Positions 33,957-44,921 of a stretch of DNA of 64,000 nucleotides are shown here, piece after piece. The stretch is from NCBI GenBank assembly GCA_026075535.2, contig AP026542.1:62001-126000 (forward strand), written 5' to 3'. The position numbers and the translations under genes are program-made. The notes beneath the pieces were generated by a model. The model saw nothing but the letters and a program-made list of their open reading frames with translations, was not told the DNA's origin and did not search any database. The stretch's first letter is position 1, and every line of letters starts with the position of its first letter. Source of the DNA: Tricholoma matsutake. Taxonomy: Eukaryota > Basidiomycota > Agaricomycetes > Agaricales > Tricholomataceae.

Positions 33957-34455
33957 ATTGGACTGGACACCACAGTCAGAGGGGCAGGCATCCTGGAAGG
34001 CCATGTACAGGAGGCCAGGTACAGGACTGGACACAGTCAGAGGGGCAGGCATTCTGGAAGGCCATGTACTGGGACTGGACACAGTCAGAGGGGCGGGCAT
34101 CCTGGAAGCCCAGGTACAGGACTGGACACAGCCAGAGGGGCAGGCATCCTGGAAGGCCATGTACCGGACTGGACACAGTCAGAAGGGCAGGCATCCTGGA
34201 AGGCCATGTATCACACTCTGATTGTGTCCAGTCCTGTACATGGCCTCTGTACATGGCCTTCCAGGATGCCTGCCCCTCTGACTGTGTGCAGTCCTATGCA
34301 TAGCCTTCCAGGATGCCTGCCCCTCTGACTGTGTCCAGTCCTATGCATAGCCTTCCAGGATGCCCACCCCTCTGACCATGTCCAGTCCGGTACATGGCCT
34401 TCCCGGATGCCTGCCCCTCTGACTGCATCCAGTCCTGTACATGGCCTCCTGTACA
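33957..34455. repeat. Inverted array of about 48-bp minisatellite units (large palindrome)
   Basis: Five forward units containing GACTGGACACAGTCAGAGG and GGCAGGCATCCTGGAAGGCC (about 33957-34213) are followed by four or five units in reverse orientation (about 34214-34455). The reversal point is near 34214. Single strands could form a long imperfect hairpin. Confidence 0.9.
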
Positions 34456-35086
34456 CATTTTCTTTAGTCATCTGGAAAATCTTTTCATCCAGCTCTGCCA
34501 TCTCATGTTTCATCTCAGCCTTTTATTACTCATCGACATCCTTCTGGTATCGGCCCTGGAAAACCCATCATCACTATCCCCCACATTGCTGCACACCCTC
34601 TGACTTCAGCTCCAAACCTTGATTGGGACAATGACCCTCAACTGTCAGATCTGAGTTGTGCACTTTGAGCCTTGGAATGGCTACCTCCTTGCTGAGTTTT
34701 CTTTTTTTTGACTTTTTTTTATCAATCTTAGAATTTTTTGGTCATATTGCTTATCATTTCTTATCATTTCTTTACCTATTGTTTGTTTTCCATTTTTTTT
34801 TATGGCAACAAGGACATCAACTTTTTTGGAGGTGGGCAGATGGAGTAGGGTGTGTGGTCACCTACTCCAGGCAGTCACGTGACCACATAGTCAGTAGCCG
34901 ATCACCTGTACATAGAGAGTTATCCTATCACTACAACTATGTTGTCTTGGGCATAGCTAGAGCCTAGGAGACTCAGCACATCTCCACCAGTTTTCAAGGT
35001 TGCTATCAGCACCTGTGCTTCATAGACATCCTCATCTTCATCCTCACAATCTGTTGATTGTGAATCTTGGGAGCTTGTTTCTTCAG
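34456..35086. other. Non-coding or unrecognised
   Basis: No supported gene. 34690-34800 is T-rich. A stretch near 34980-35080 reads on the minus strand as an acidic Ser-rich peptide (SQDSQSTDCEDEDEDVYEAQ) and could be an exon remnant. 34978-35086 resembles the flank that precedes the other solo LTR in purpose only, not in sequence. Confidence 0.4.
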
Positions 35087-35090
35087 ATGG

Positions 35091-36535
35091 TGATAGGTTG
35101 TCTCCTCGGCTCAAAGGCTGATTCACCATTTCAACCTAGTGTTACCATGGCTCGAGCCGCGTTTTTTTTTTTACTATCTTGGGAAATAAATTATGTAGAA
35201 TCACTAAAATATTTGAGGAGCTAGATCCCATCAAAAGCTGAGGGGTCTCCTGCCAACTCTAAGCGATCAGAGAAGCGGTTCCTGAGATATTCTGGTGGCT
35301 TTGAAATGGTTTGGCTTGAACCATTTCAAAGCCACCAGAATATCTCAGGAACTGCTTCTCTGATCGCTTAGAGTTGGCAGGAGACCCCTTGGCTTTTGAT
35401 GGGATCTAGCTCCTCAAATATTTTAGTGATTTTATGTAATTTATTTCCCAAGATAGCAAAAAATGCGGCTCGAGCCATGGCAACACTATTTCGACCACAT
35501 TCTAATCATATCGGATAACTCACATGAGGTCCCAGAAGCAGTGCGACCACTCCCGACCAAGTCTACTGAGTGCGATCTCATATCAAATGTGATTGAGCAT
35601 CATATTGAACGTGATCGAACATCATCGAGCATCATCGAGCGTTATCAATCGATATCGAGAGACTGTGAGCAACATCAGGCACCACATTCATTATCTAAAT
35701 GGTGGAATACCATGTGCCAGGAAGTATTCCAACTCGTGCTCAAACCTGCTGATAGTAGGTCAGCCTCGTTCCAAGTCCCTATCATGCACAGAACCCACTG
35801 GACGCATTATTGCGAGACTTAGCACAGTTTATACACAAAGGACAGTCCCTTTTTAGTTCTATATCCTTTATTAATCTTTCATCATATGATATATATCTTT
35901 CTTGTTTGGATTCCAGTCTCCTTTTTGGCCTTGTGCCTTAACTCATATCTTCTGCCTCATGTTCTACACATGTTTCTCATTCCATTTTATGAAGTTTCTT
36001 TAAAACATATAAAACTCTGTAGTATCTACTTGGAAAGAAAAAAGAAATTGTCTTCACCTATCATCTCATATACAGTTGTAAGCATCTGATCAACTTTCTA
36101 AAAACAATCTAAGTCTCTACGAGTTTTCTGGATCGACAAGAAACCTCTGCGATCATTGTGTCCTCGATCTTCCTTCAATCCTCTTGTCATTAGCACTAGC
36201 AACCATTTCAACACATTCTAGCCATCGACTATAGCCTTCATATACTTTCGACCTATCAAAAGGTCCTCGGAATACACACTTCAACCATCAACAATAAACA
36301 TTGCTCATCGTCGATCTCGTCGATTGTCCTCAATATTGATCGATACTTGATCGGACCGTGCCGAACACCTTCATCTCTCATAGCACTACCTTCACAACTA
36401 GTACCAACTAGTTATCTTACTATTGGTTGGACCATGAACATTCAGAACGACTCACACCCTTCTTCTGACTCGTTGCACATATCATCAATTGCCTCATTGG
36501 CTGTTTTGGTGGTTTTCCCGGGTTGAGTATCATCA
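35091..36535 (+). mobile_element. Solo LTR A (about 1.09 kb) containing a MITE
   Basis: Begins TGATAGGTTGTCTCC and ends GAGTATCATCA. A 4-base duplication ATGG lies at 35087-35090 and 36536-36539. It aligns along its length with 48993-50177, apart from the inserted MITE. Internal landmarks include CACAGTTTATACACAAAGGACAGTC and ACAAGAAACCTCTGCGAT. No internal region or partner LTR is attached, so this is a solo LTR, probably of the gypsy family whose truncated LTR lies at 44325-44921. Confidence 0.75.
35137..35488. mobile_element. hAT-type foldback MITE, 352 bp
   Basis: The element is nearly one complete inverted repeat: arms of about 170 bases pair around a 7-base loop at 35312-35318. Ends are TAGTGTT...AACACTA, fitting the hAT end consensus. 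An 8-base duplication flanks it: TTTCAACC at 35129-35136 and TTTCGACC at 35489-35496. The homologous LTR at 49.0-50.2 kb has the uninterrupted site near 49033. No coding capacity. Confidence 0.9.
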
Positions 36536-36558
36536 ATGGGTCCTCCTCCCCTGACTCT

Positions 36559-37377
36559 TAGTGTTCGCAGGTCCAGTCCATGGGACCGAGAAAAAAACCA
36601 AAACTGGACTGGACTGGACCGATTAGGACCGGACCAGTGGTCTATTTATGGACCAGTCTTTTTTGGTCTGGTTGCCCAGTTGCCCAGTTTTCAAAAATAT
36701 CATAAGACCAATGAAAAACCAGTTTAAATCAGTTGCAACTGGTCTTTCATGAAAATTCATCTTGGACCACATTCCCACCCATATTTCCATCAATTTCCAT
36801 CCCTGGAACATCAAAAACGGTTGAGAATCAGTCAAGATATGACCAAAATTAAGTATTTTGTCATGATCAGAATGTCTTTGATTACATTGCTTATAACTTG
36901 TGCAATGAAAATGTTGGGCCCACCTGGATACAATTATAGACATGGTAATAGCACAGCAAACTATGTGTACTATTCATTTAGCATCCCTGACAAGTTACAA
37001 CAACTCACGAACTACAGACATGAGTTGCAGAAGTTCCAGCAATGTCCTTTCATTCTGGCCATAACATGGTCAAATCCCAATGGAATCTCTTAAAAGTTGG
37101 ATCAAACGACGGGGGATTACAATATCCATCCACCGATGCAATGGTTATAAGGTCTTGGTAATATTCATGGAGTTACATATGGTTACATTGGTACAACACA
37201 TTTTACAACCAAAGACCAGTCCAAACCAGTCTTTTTTTGGTCCATGGACTGATTAGGACCAGTCCTAAACAGTCCAGTTGCGGTCCCACAATATCTGGGG
37301 TCAGTCTGGACTGGTTGCAGTTGCCGGTTGCCCCATTTGGGGGTCAAAAACCGGACTGAACCGGACCTGCGAACACT
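36559..37377. mobile_element. Second hAT-like non-autonomous element, about 819 bp
   Basis: Ends are TAGTGTTCGCAGGTCC at the left and the reverse complement GGACCTGCGAACACTA at the right. Subterminal zones are rich in GGACTGG / GGACCAG phrases in both orientations, as expected for transposase-binding repeats. The interior has no long ORF. The 8-base flanks do not match, so either the duplication has decayed or one flank was rearranged. The right flank is a gypsy gag sequence. Confidence 0.75.
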
Positions 37378-38650
37378 ACTCCCAATGCCACATTATGGAT
37401 AAAGTGATCATATAACCTGATCACTACCATCTTGAATGACCATGTATCATTCTGGTGGTCCATTCCATCAACATTATTGTTGAACCAAGTCAGGGCCGAT
37501 CCTTGCAAAAATATGGCCATGCATACTACATGGTCTTTAACATATGCTGGTCCGCAGTACTTATATATGTGAAACCATCTCAGGAGGCTTGTTAGCCACC
37601 TTTCAAATACTTTGGTGTCCTCTTTGCTATCATATGCCTTGGGTTCTGGTACCCTTGGCACCTTGATATTATTGCCCAGGTTGACCCAAATGGTGGCTCA
37701 CTACCATTGGCCTCATCATTGTCACAGTCCGATGATCCTTCATAATCACCTGGTGGGCCATTAGGTCCATCTCCTGGCAGTCCTGGAGGGCCCCTGTCAG
37801 GTTTGAATTCCTTTTTAGGAGTCACATGGCCCATACCACTAGCCGGTGTTGACTCCTCCTTCTTCAAACTCTGTCCAGGTTCTACATCCCTGGGCCTATT
37901 GTGTTTGTCAAACACTATCCCTTGGTCAGGTACCATAGCCCATCCCATTTCTCATATCTGCAAGTTTCTTATTTGCTAAAACTCCTCCAAATCCTGCTCC
38001 TCCCCTTCGGAGCTATACTGCAAACCTTCATATGGTTCACCATCTTTGTCTTCTTCTTTGTCAGACATTTGTTCTTATTCTACAAGCAGGTCTTCCTGCT
38101 CTTTATCTGTTTCATCCTCTTGCATGATTTCTTGCATACATCTGGGTCGTCACTCACCTCCCCTTGGTTATTTGCCAGGCACTTCTATACATGTCTAATT
38201 CCATGGTGGACATGCAAACATATGGTGTGTTTCTTTGTTCAGCCATTGAGTTAGTCTCATCTGGCTGGCTCAGCAATAGGCTGTTTTGGGCCAATTTCAA
38301 CATATCAGGCATTGAAACATGGATTTCTGTCTTCACCTGGGGTGTCATATGTGTTGACTCCCTCTTTACTATGATGGTGGTGGTTCCTTCCATCACCATT
38401 TCTCCATTTTGTACCAGGTGGGTCTCCCCTTGGTCCATGAACATCTTCCTTTCTACCTGCAAGTATCCCACAGGAGGGTCTAATCCTCTTGCCTTGTCAA
38501 GATTGCTCCCTGACCCCTCTTTATAAGGGGCTGTGCCCATCCATTGTACCAACATCATCCAATCAGCCACATTGAATCCTATTCCCAGTCAGCATTCTTG
38601 GACCATATACATCGGGTCCATCCATCTAGCATATGGGTGTTAGTACATTC
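37378..38650 (-). pseudogene. Ty3/gypsy Gag remnant
   Basis: The minus strand encodes FERWLTSLLRWFHIYKYCGP, VVCMAIFLQGSALTWFNNNVDGMDHQNDTWSFKMVVIRLYDHFIHNVAL (37661-37378), the Gag capsid core. Upstream pieces in other frames are GPPGLPGDGPNGPPGDYEGSS (37948-37592) and 38570-38154, a probable N-terminal region. The capsid is cut at 37377 by the hAT-like element, and no continuation is seen to its left. Frames differ between pieces. Confidence 0.65.
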
Positions 38651-38689
38651 CCTGCTCCAGTTTGTTCTCTTCCCTTTGCATTTCATGTG

Positions 38690-39610
38690 TAGGTGTCAAC
38701 ATGCTTGTTCACATAGGTAAGCTACATTGTATCGAATGATATGACCTATCAAATGCATACATTGTATCGAATGATACGGGTTCGATGGATACTGTCGAAC
38801 TCACTATATAAAGTCACTATACTATATTAACCAACGACTACATTGTACACTGATTATTATACCTTACAATAGACATGCATTAAGAATGTAATACAGACAT
38901 TAGTAACATTTGAAATGCAATGGGCACAGATGCGGCCATGGACATGGGGACAGCCACAGCATAGCCATTGGGCATGGACACAATATTAACCTATGAATAC
39001 TATTGACTTTCAATGGATGCCATCGAACTCACTATATATTTGTACATACTCTATTAATTAACCAATGACTACATTACTACATTACTTGCTGTACTGTACA
39101 GATACATGTGCATTAAGAACATAGTACAGACATTAGTAATGTTTGAGATGCAATTGCAGGGAAGGGGATGGGGACGGGGATGGGAACGGGAATGGGGATG
39201 GGAGCGGGGATGGGAGCAGGATGGGAGCAGGATGGGAGTGGGGATGGGGACTATTGACTGTACACATTGTATTATCTGTTTCAATGGATGCCATCAAACT
39301 CACTATATATTTGTACATACTCTATTAATTAATAAATGACTACATTACTACTTTACTTGCTGTACTGTACAGATAGATGTCCATTAAGAAGATAGTACAG
39401 ACATTAGTAATGTTTGAAATGCAATTGCAGGGAAGGGGATGGGGACTGGGATGGGGACAGGGATGGAGAAGGGAGTGGGAACGGGGACCAGAGTGGGGAC
39501 CAGGATGGAGATGGGAGTGGGGATGGGGACAGGAATGGGGAAGCAGCACTGACATCGGGGCTTGACAGGACCACAAAAACAATGCTATTACTACAATGAT
39601 GTGCATTAAG
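38690..39610 (+). repeat. Three tandem units ending in G-rich minisatellites
   Basis: Units start with an AATGGATGCCATC(G/A)AACTCACTATATATTTGTACATACT phrase (near 38790, 39015 and 39282), pass through ACATTACT...GTACTGTACAGATA, CATTAAGAA(C/T)(A/G)TA(G/A)TACAGACATTAGTAA(T/C)(G/A)TT and GCAATTGCAGGGAAGGGG. In units 2 and 3 they end in runs of GGGGATGGGGACGGGGATGG (39168-39250 and 39430-39545). The first unit lacks the long G-run. Confidence 0.75.
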
Positions 39611-39677
39611 AACAGAATACAGACAAAAGCTACATAGATATATATATAATGAGTAAGGTATTAATTATCCTTCCACA

Positions 39678-40362
39678 TCACTGGGAATTGGCAGGGGGAT
39701 TGGCCATAGCATCTGAGTGGGATGATGGCGTAATTTCTGAGAACCTCCTTTTGAATGATTTCAACTTATTTTCAACCCTTTCCTTCAAAATGGCATATGT
39801 TTTCAATGTTATATCTTGTTGTTCAAGCTTCTCCACCTCAGCCATGTACAGACGATGACTGGCATCCTTGTACAATATGCCAAGCTGGTCTTGAAGGGCC
39901 TTCACTTCAGCGTGGCAGCTCAACAACTCCCTGTCTGTCAAGTCCTGCAACAGGATGAACTAATGTAGAAACACAAATGAGGATGACACTTACTGGATCA
40001 GCAGGTAGGATGAGCTGGTTGCGGGCCACCAGGTAGTATGGCAGCGCAGTCATGTTGCCAGACTGCAAATTGATCATAATGTCAGTTGGGATAGACAAGA
40101 CATGGGAGTGGATAGAGAAATGGGAGCAGCCAGGATATGGGAGCGGCCAAGAGCCAAGACACAGCAGCAGCCCTTAACTTCAACCTGATTTGAAATAAAC
40201 GAAGCTTACTCCTCCATCCACATTATGGACATCAAGTTCCAACTTCTGGTGATAGGCATTCATTGCCTGATGAGTGGTGGGAATCATAAAGTGGGGCACT
40301 AAATAGTGGTGCCCATCATCGGCTTGGATAGGGACATAGCCATCTAGAACATTGCCATGCAT
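39678..40362 (-). CDS. Conserved hypothetical coiled-coil protein, three exons
   Basis: Exon 1 (about 40362-40212) encodes MHGNVLDGYVPI, YLVPHFMIPTTHQAMNAYHQKLELDVHNVDGG and ends at GTAAGC. Exon 2 (about 40062-39996) encodes SGNMTALPYYLVARNQLILPADP and ends at GTAAGT. Exon 3 (from about 39944, after TTGCAG) encodes DLTDRELLSCHAEVKALQDQLGILYKDASHRLYMAEVEKL to a stop at 39678. It is Lys/Glu-rich and predicted to be a coiled coil. I recall the DLTDRELL...ALQ...GISYKDAAHRLYMAE pattern from agaricomycete hypothetical proteins. The ORF looks intact; an upstream exon is possible. Function unknown. Confidence 0.6.
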
Positions 40363-40860
40363 TTGCTGCTGGTCGCTTTGGCTGATGCAGAAGCCGGCCA
40401 GCCCACTTGGCAAGGTCAAGATGATGCGTCAAGTGGAGCTCACTCCCCCTCTCCCACTCCCTCTCCCACTCCTGCACTGCCACATGCTGCTCCCACTGGG
40501 CTTGAGGAAGAAGGACATGGTCCTCAAATCAAGGTTGTTCCCACCACACCACAAGGTTCTCATGAATCAGTTCAATGTATGACCTCTGTGGATGCACCCC
40601 TTCCTCCCCTCCTTCAACCCCCCTCAATCCCCAATGCTGACCCTGTGGAACCGGTAACAGTATCCACCAGCAATGTGTTTGTACCACCCACCCATCCTTC
40701 ACCGCTGGCATCGCATTCCCCTCCTCCTCCACAATTATGCTGATCCCCTTGCCATTTGTCCCCCACCTGGCCTTCGAGAAGTACCAGCCCTCAGCCAAAC
40801 CCAAAGAAGAGAGCAGGAACATCTGAGGACAGAGAGGAGGTCAAACAAGGCAGAAAAAAG
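40363..40860 (+). CDS. Possible Pro/Ser-rich hypothetical protein
   Basis: The plus-strand ORF starting at 40352 reads as a proline-rich, disordered sequence (SPTPSPTPALPHAAP, VDAPLPPLLQPPS, HSPPPPQLC) up to 40743. Continuing past the stop, RTSPQPNPKKRAGTSEDREEVKQGRKK is a basic nuclear-type tail. It lies divergent from the coiled-coil gene and overlaps its presumed start, so its own start is doubtful. No family recognised. Confidence 0.3.
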
Positions 40861-41337
40861 TAATGGTTGGACCATTTTATTTTACATTCATACAGAAATC
40901 TTGTTGTATAATTAGTCTGAAAATTTCACATTTTTCCTCTTCTCTCTTTTACCAAGGGTTGTGTTTAAAATGGACTCCTGTTGTGCAAGGTCATTAGTTG
41001 TCTTTCATTGTCGACCCTCTGATTGGTTGATTGTCAGGTTTTGTTGGGATGGGGGTGGGGTCATTGGTTGATAGCTAACCGTTGAACGATCCTACATTGG
41101 CCAAGCTTGCCGCTGCCATGCTTGCTGCTGCCAATGTGATCACCTGATTGTCAGGTTTTGTTGGGATGGGGGTAGGGTCATTGGTTGATAGCTAACCACT
41201 GACAATCCTTCATTGGGCATGCTGGCCACTCCCATGCTGGCCACTCCTGTATCCTGGCCATGAAAAAGGGGGCAAGGTTCAAGTCATTGTGATGTTTGTT
41301 GAGGAGGTGGAGTGGAGTGGTCATTTCAGAACAGGGA
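40861..41337. other. Non-coding, with a two-copy tandem repeat
   Basis: 41031-41140 and 41147-41250 are two copies of a block with GATTGTCAGGTTTTGTTGGGATGGGGGT(G/A)GGGTCATTGGTTGATAGCTAACC. The second copy carries TGGCCACTCCCATGC duplets. No gene. Confidence 0.6.
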
Positions 41338-41640
41338 TGGATCAATAGGGGGGTCATTCACATTGTTGCCTGACATGGGTCCCATGTACCTCATGTACAT
41401 GTCTCAAGGTATAAGATACTGCAGTTCACCATCACCTGGACCATTAATTGGCTGTGGCTGAGCAACACCAGCATTACAGAGTATGTCCATTGTCATTTGA
41501 TGGACTTGTACATCATTCAACAGAGTTGCACTTGTGTTTGAGTTGTGTGCCTGTTCTGCCATCAACCTTTGGCCAGGTTTCTTTGCCTTGGATTTGCCTT
41601 TTGCAGCTTTTATGACTCTTGATTGTGAATGTGGGTTGGG
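41338..41640 (-). pseudogene. C-terminal exon of a hypothetical gene
   Basis: The minus strand reads KAAKGKSKAKKPGQRLMAEQ, NSNTSATLLNDVQVHQMTMDILCNAG, QPINGPGDGELQYLIP, a stop (TGA at 41404-41406), then DMYMRYMGPMSGNNVNDPPIDPSLF and a natural-looking stop. The basic patch followed by an ordered region and an acidic-proline end looks like real coding sequence. I do not know the family. The internal TGA suggests decay. Confidence 0.35.
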
Positions 41641-41816
41641 AGAAGAGGAGGTGCACCTAAGCTTTGGGATTAGCCTTTGGGGTCGGGCATGGGCATGGGA
41701 GCGGGTGTGGGAGCGACTGAGTCAGCATGGGCCACTGAGTTGTCTGCACTGGGCATGGCAGTGGTAGTGGCAGCAGGGGAGTCTACATCGGGCATGGCAG
41801 CAGCATCTGCATTACG

Positions 41817-44344
41817 TCAGCCAGTGTGTTTGCGCATCCGCTGAGAAGGTGTAGGGCTATTCAAATCATTAGGATATTGCACAGGAGAGACACTGCCATT
41901 GTGCAGCTTGATTATTTTGAACCTGAATGCCCTCTCAGGGCCCTGTGCCATTTGCCACTGCAGAATGTGGTTGAAGAAGTCTTCTATGACACTCTTTTGC
42001 ATGTTCTGTGGGTCTGTCCATTTGAACCTGGCTGGGAGAGCCGAATGGAATTTGTTATTGTGGGAAAACTCGGCAATTGCCAGCCATTCGGGCCAGTCGG
42101 TTTGTCGGTAGTTGACAAACATACATAGGTACTGCTCCAACTCCTGATTCATTCTCTCCATCTGCCCATCAGTCTGTGGGTGATATGCCATAGATAATTT
42201 AGTTTGAATTCCCAATATGTTATTTAGTTTTTGCATAAATGCAGAAGCAAATTGTGGTCCGCGATCAGAGATAATGGTATCAGGTAACCCATGTAACCGC
42301 CATACCTGATTTAGATAGAGGCGCGCCAAGCCCAATGATGATGTTTCTGTAGTAGTAGGAATAATATGGACCTCCTTTGTAAAGTGGTCGCATACTACAA
42401 ATATTGCATTGTACCCTTGAGCCTTGGGTAATCCGGTAATAAAATCCACAGATATATCTTGCCACGGCGCTTTAGGTATAGGGTTCGGCATTAATTTTCC
42501 TGCAGGTTTTTCTGGAAATTTCTTACCCCTCATGCATGTATCACATCCATCCACATACCCCAACACATACTTTGAAATTCCGGGCCACCAATAATTTCTC
42601 ATTACTAATTCCAAAGTCTTCCATCTTCCTGGGTGTCCGGCAGTTGGCATATTATGATGTAACTGGATGATCTCCCTTCGCAAATCCTGATCCTTTGGTA
42701 CATACACCTTTCCTTGAAACAACACCAACCCTTGTTCCTCAGCCCACTCATCTCCTTTAATATTACCCTTCTTCTCTCCCTTCAGAGCTTTCATGGCTTC
42801 CACTACTTCATCATCCATTTCCGAACATTGTCTAATTTTAGACAACATTTCCGTTTCCGAGCTATCTATTAATAGATGCCCTTGACACATAGCGCAAATG
42901 CAAAAGTATTTGGGTTTCAGTAAGGTAACATTTTTATTGTCCTCCTGCACCCCCCTTTTATGATCAATACATCTGGATAATGCATCTGCTTTCCTCATTA
43001 AGCTTCCCACTTTGTGGACCAAGTGAAAATTGAAATGCAATAGGAATAGTGCCCAACGCACTTGCCGGTGATTAAGCTTTTTAGCGGACATGAAGTATTG
43101 CAGATTTTGATGATCCATCCAGATCTCAATCTGATGCATACATCCCTCCAAATAATGCCTCCACACCTCCAATGCTCATATTATCCCCAACATCTCTTTG
43201 TCATGCACATCATAATTTCTCTCCACATCATTCAACCCTTGGGACAGATATGCACAAGGATGCCATTTGTCATCTTCACACAGTATTGATAATACTGCTC
43301 CAGTAGCAAAGTTGGATGCATCTGATTCCACTCGCAAAGGGTGTGTGAAATCCACTGGGGCTAATATTGGTCCCTCCACAAACTTCCTCTTCAACTCCTC
43401 AAACACTGTCTGCTGCTGCTCTCCCCACCTCCACACTACTCCCTTTCGTGTAAGGTTATGTAAGGGTGCAGCAATTTTAGAAAAATTGTTCACAAAGCAA
43501 CGATAATAATTTGCGAGTCCCAAGAAGGCTTGAACCTCCTTGACACGGGTGGGCGCAGGCTAATCTGTGATTGCCTGTACCTTGATCGGATCCATTTTGA
43601 TCCTGTCAGGGCCAATCAACAATCCTAGGAACTTGATCTTGCTTGCCCCAAACACACACTTCTCTGGTTTCAAAATAGATCATTCTCTGCCAACCTCCAT
43701 AATACCTCCTGCACTATTGCCTCATGATTCTCTTCATCCTCCATGAATATCAGAATGTCGTCAATAAATATTATTACCATCCCTTTGTCTATTACATCCT
43801 TGAAAATGTCGTTCATCATATTTTGAAAGGTTGGGGGACTATTTGTCATCCCGAAAAACATGACAAGCGGCTCAAAGGATCCTCGACGCATGGCAAATGC
43901 AGCCTTCCACTCATCTCCTTTCTTTATCCATACATTGTTATATCCCCATCGTAAATCCAATTTTGTAAAGACTTTGGCTTTTCCCACCTTGTCAATTATT
44001 TCTGAGATCAATGGCAAGGGGTATGCATTCTTCACTGTCCACTCATTCAGATACCTATAATCTGTACACATCCTCTTTCTTTGATCCTTTTTGGGCATGA
44101 AGAATATTGGTGACATCTGCAGTGATTTCAAAGGTCATATGTATCCTTTCTGCAATTGCTCCTTCAGGAATGCATCCACTTCTTCTTGTTCCATCGGAGA
44201 TAATGGATATACCTTCGACTTCTTCAGCACAAACCCTGGCTTCATCTCGATCACATGATCCCATGGCTTCCTCCCCGGCATTTGCTCAGACTCCTTCTTC
44301 TGATACACTGACAGATATTTGTATGAGTTAAGGCACAAGGCCAT
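41817..44344 (-). pseudogene. Ty3/gypsy Pol (RT, RNase H, integrase), several nonsense codons
   Basis: RT (44131-43670): [47 protein letters not shown] and [10 protein letters not shown] with an intact Asp-Asp pair. RNase H (43523-43176 and on): MGLANYYRCFVNNFS, VESDASNFATGAVLS. Integrase: HHCC region (HHNMPTAGHPGRW, CDTCMRGK), VDFITGLPK, IISDRGPQFASAF and YHPQTDGQMERMNQELEQYL, so D, D and E are present. TGA at 44135-44137 (before PLKSLQMSP) and 43176-43178 (GII-stop-ALEVW) fall at usual Arg positions; a TAG lies near 43561. The C-terminus is rearranged: after ALPARFKW an unrelated order follows, and there is no chromodomain. Confidence 0.85.
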
Positions 44345-44921
44345 AAAGGAGACTGGAATCCAAACAAGAAAGATATATATATCATATGATAAAAGAGTAA
44401 TAAAAGGAAAGAACTAAAAGAGACTGTCCTTTGTGTATAAACTGCACTAAGTCTCGCAATAATGCATCCAGTGGGTTCTGTGTGCAATAGGGACTTGGAA
44501 CAAGGCTGACCTATGATCAGCAGGTTTGAGCACAAGTTGGAATACATCCTAGTGCATGGTCTTCCACCATTTAGATAATGAAGGCAGCGCCCAATGTCGC
44601 TCGTAGTTTCTCGATATCTATCGATGACACTTGACAATGGTCGACAATGGTCGATCGCGGTTGCAGTTTGTTTGAAGTTGGTCGGGGATGTTCGATGGTC
44701 ATGTAGGGGAATCTTAGTGACTTTCGGGGTAGTCCTAAGGTTGTGCGATGTGGGCTTTTGATACAATTGATGTCGCTGGTAATGTTTCGACACAGTTGAT
44801 ATGATATTGCGATTGATAGAGTGGGTCGCACTGCATCTAGGACGTCATAGGAGTTAGCCGATGTGATTAGAATGATGCTAAAGTGGTGAATCAGTCCTTG
44901 AGCCAAGGAGACAACCTATCA
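44325..44921 (-). repeat. Truncated LTR C joined directly to gypsy Pol
   Basis: On the minus strand it begins TGATAGGTTGTCTCC at 44921 and follows solo LTRs A and B as far as the phrase GCCTTGTGCCTTAACTCATA. At that point, near 44325, gypsy Pol starts. The second half of the LTR, primer site, gag and protease are missing, as if deleted between LTR and pol of one element. Confidence 0.75.

Noticed and set aside
33682..33991. Several overlapping ORFs of WLVGWLHGW or NQPTMQPT type on both strands
   Set aside because: They are products of a 20-base repeat that leaves every frame open; no independent coding evidence.
33711..34455. CRISPR-like array
   Set aside because: Units are contiguous without unique spacers, and the genome is eukaryotic.
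33939..34513. Long ORFs on both strands over the 48-base units
   Set aside because: The inverted array has no stops in several frames; peptides are mirror images of the repeat, not a protein family.
39106..39599. Gly/Asp/Trp-rich ORFs
   Set aside because: Generated by the GGGGATGGGGAC minisatellite.
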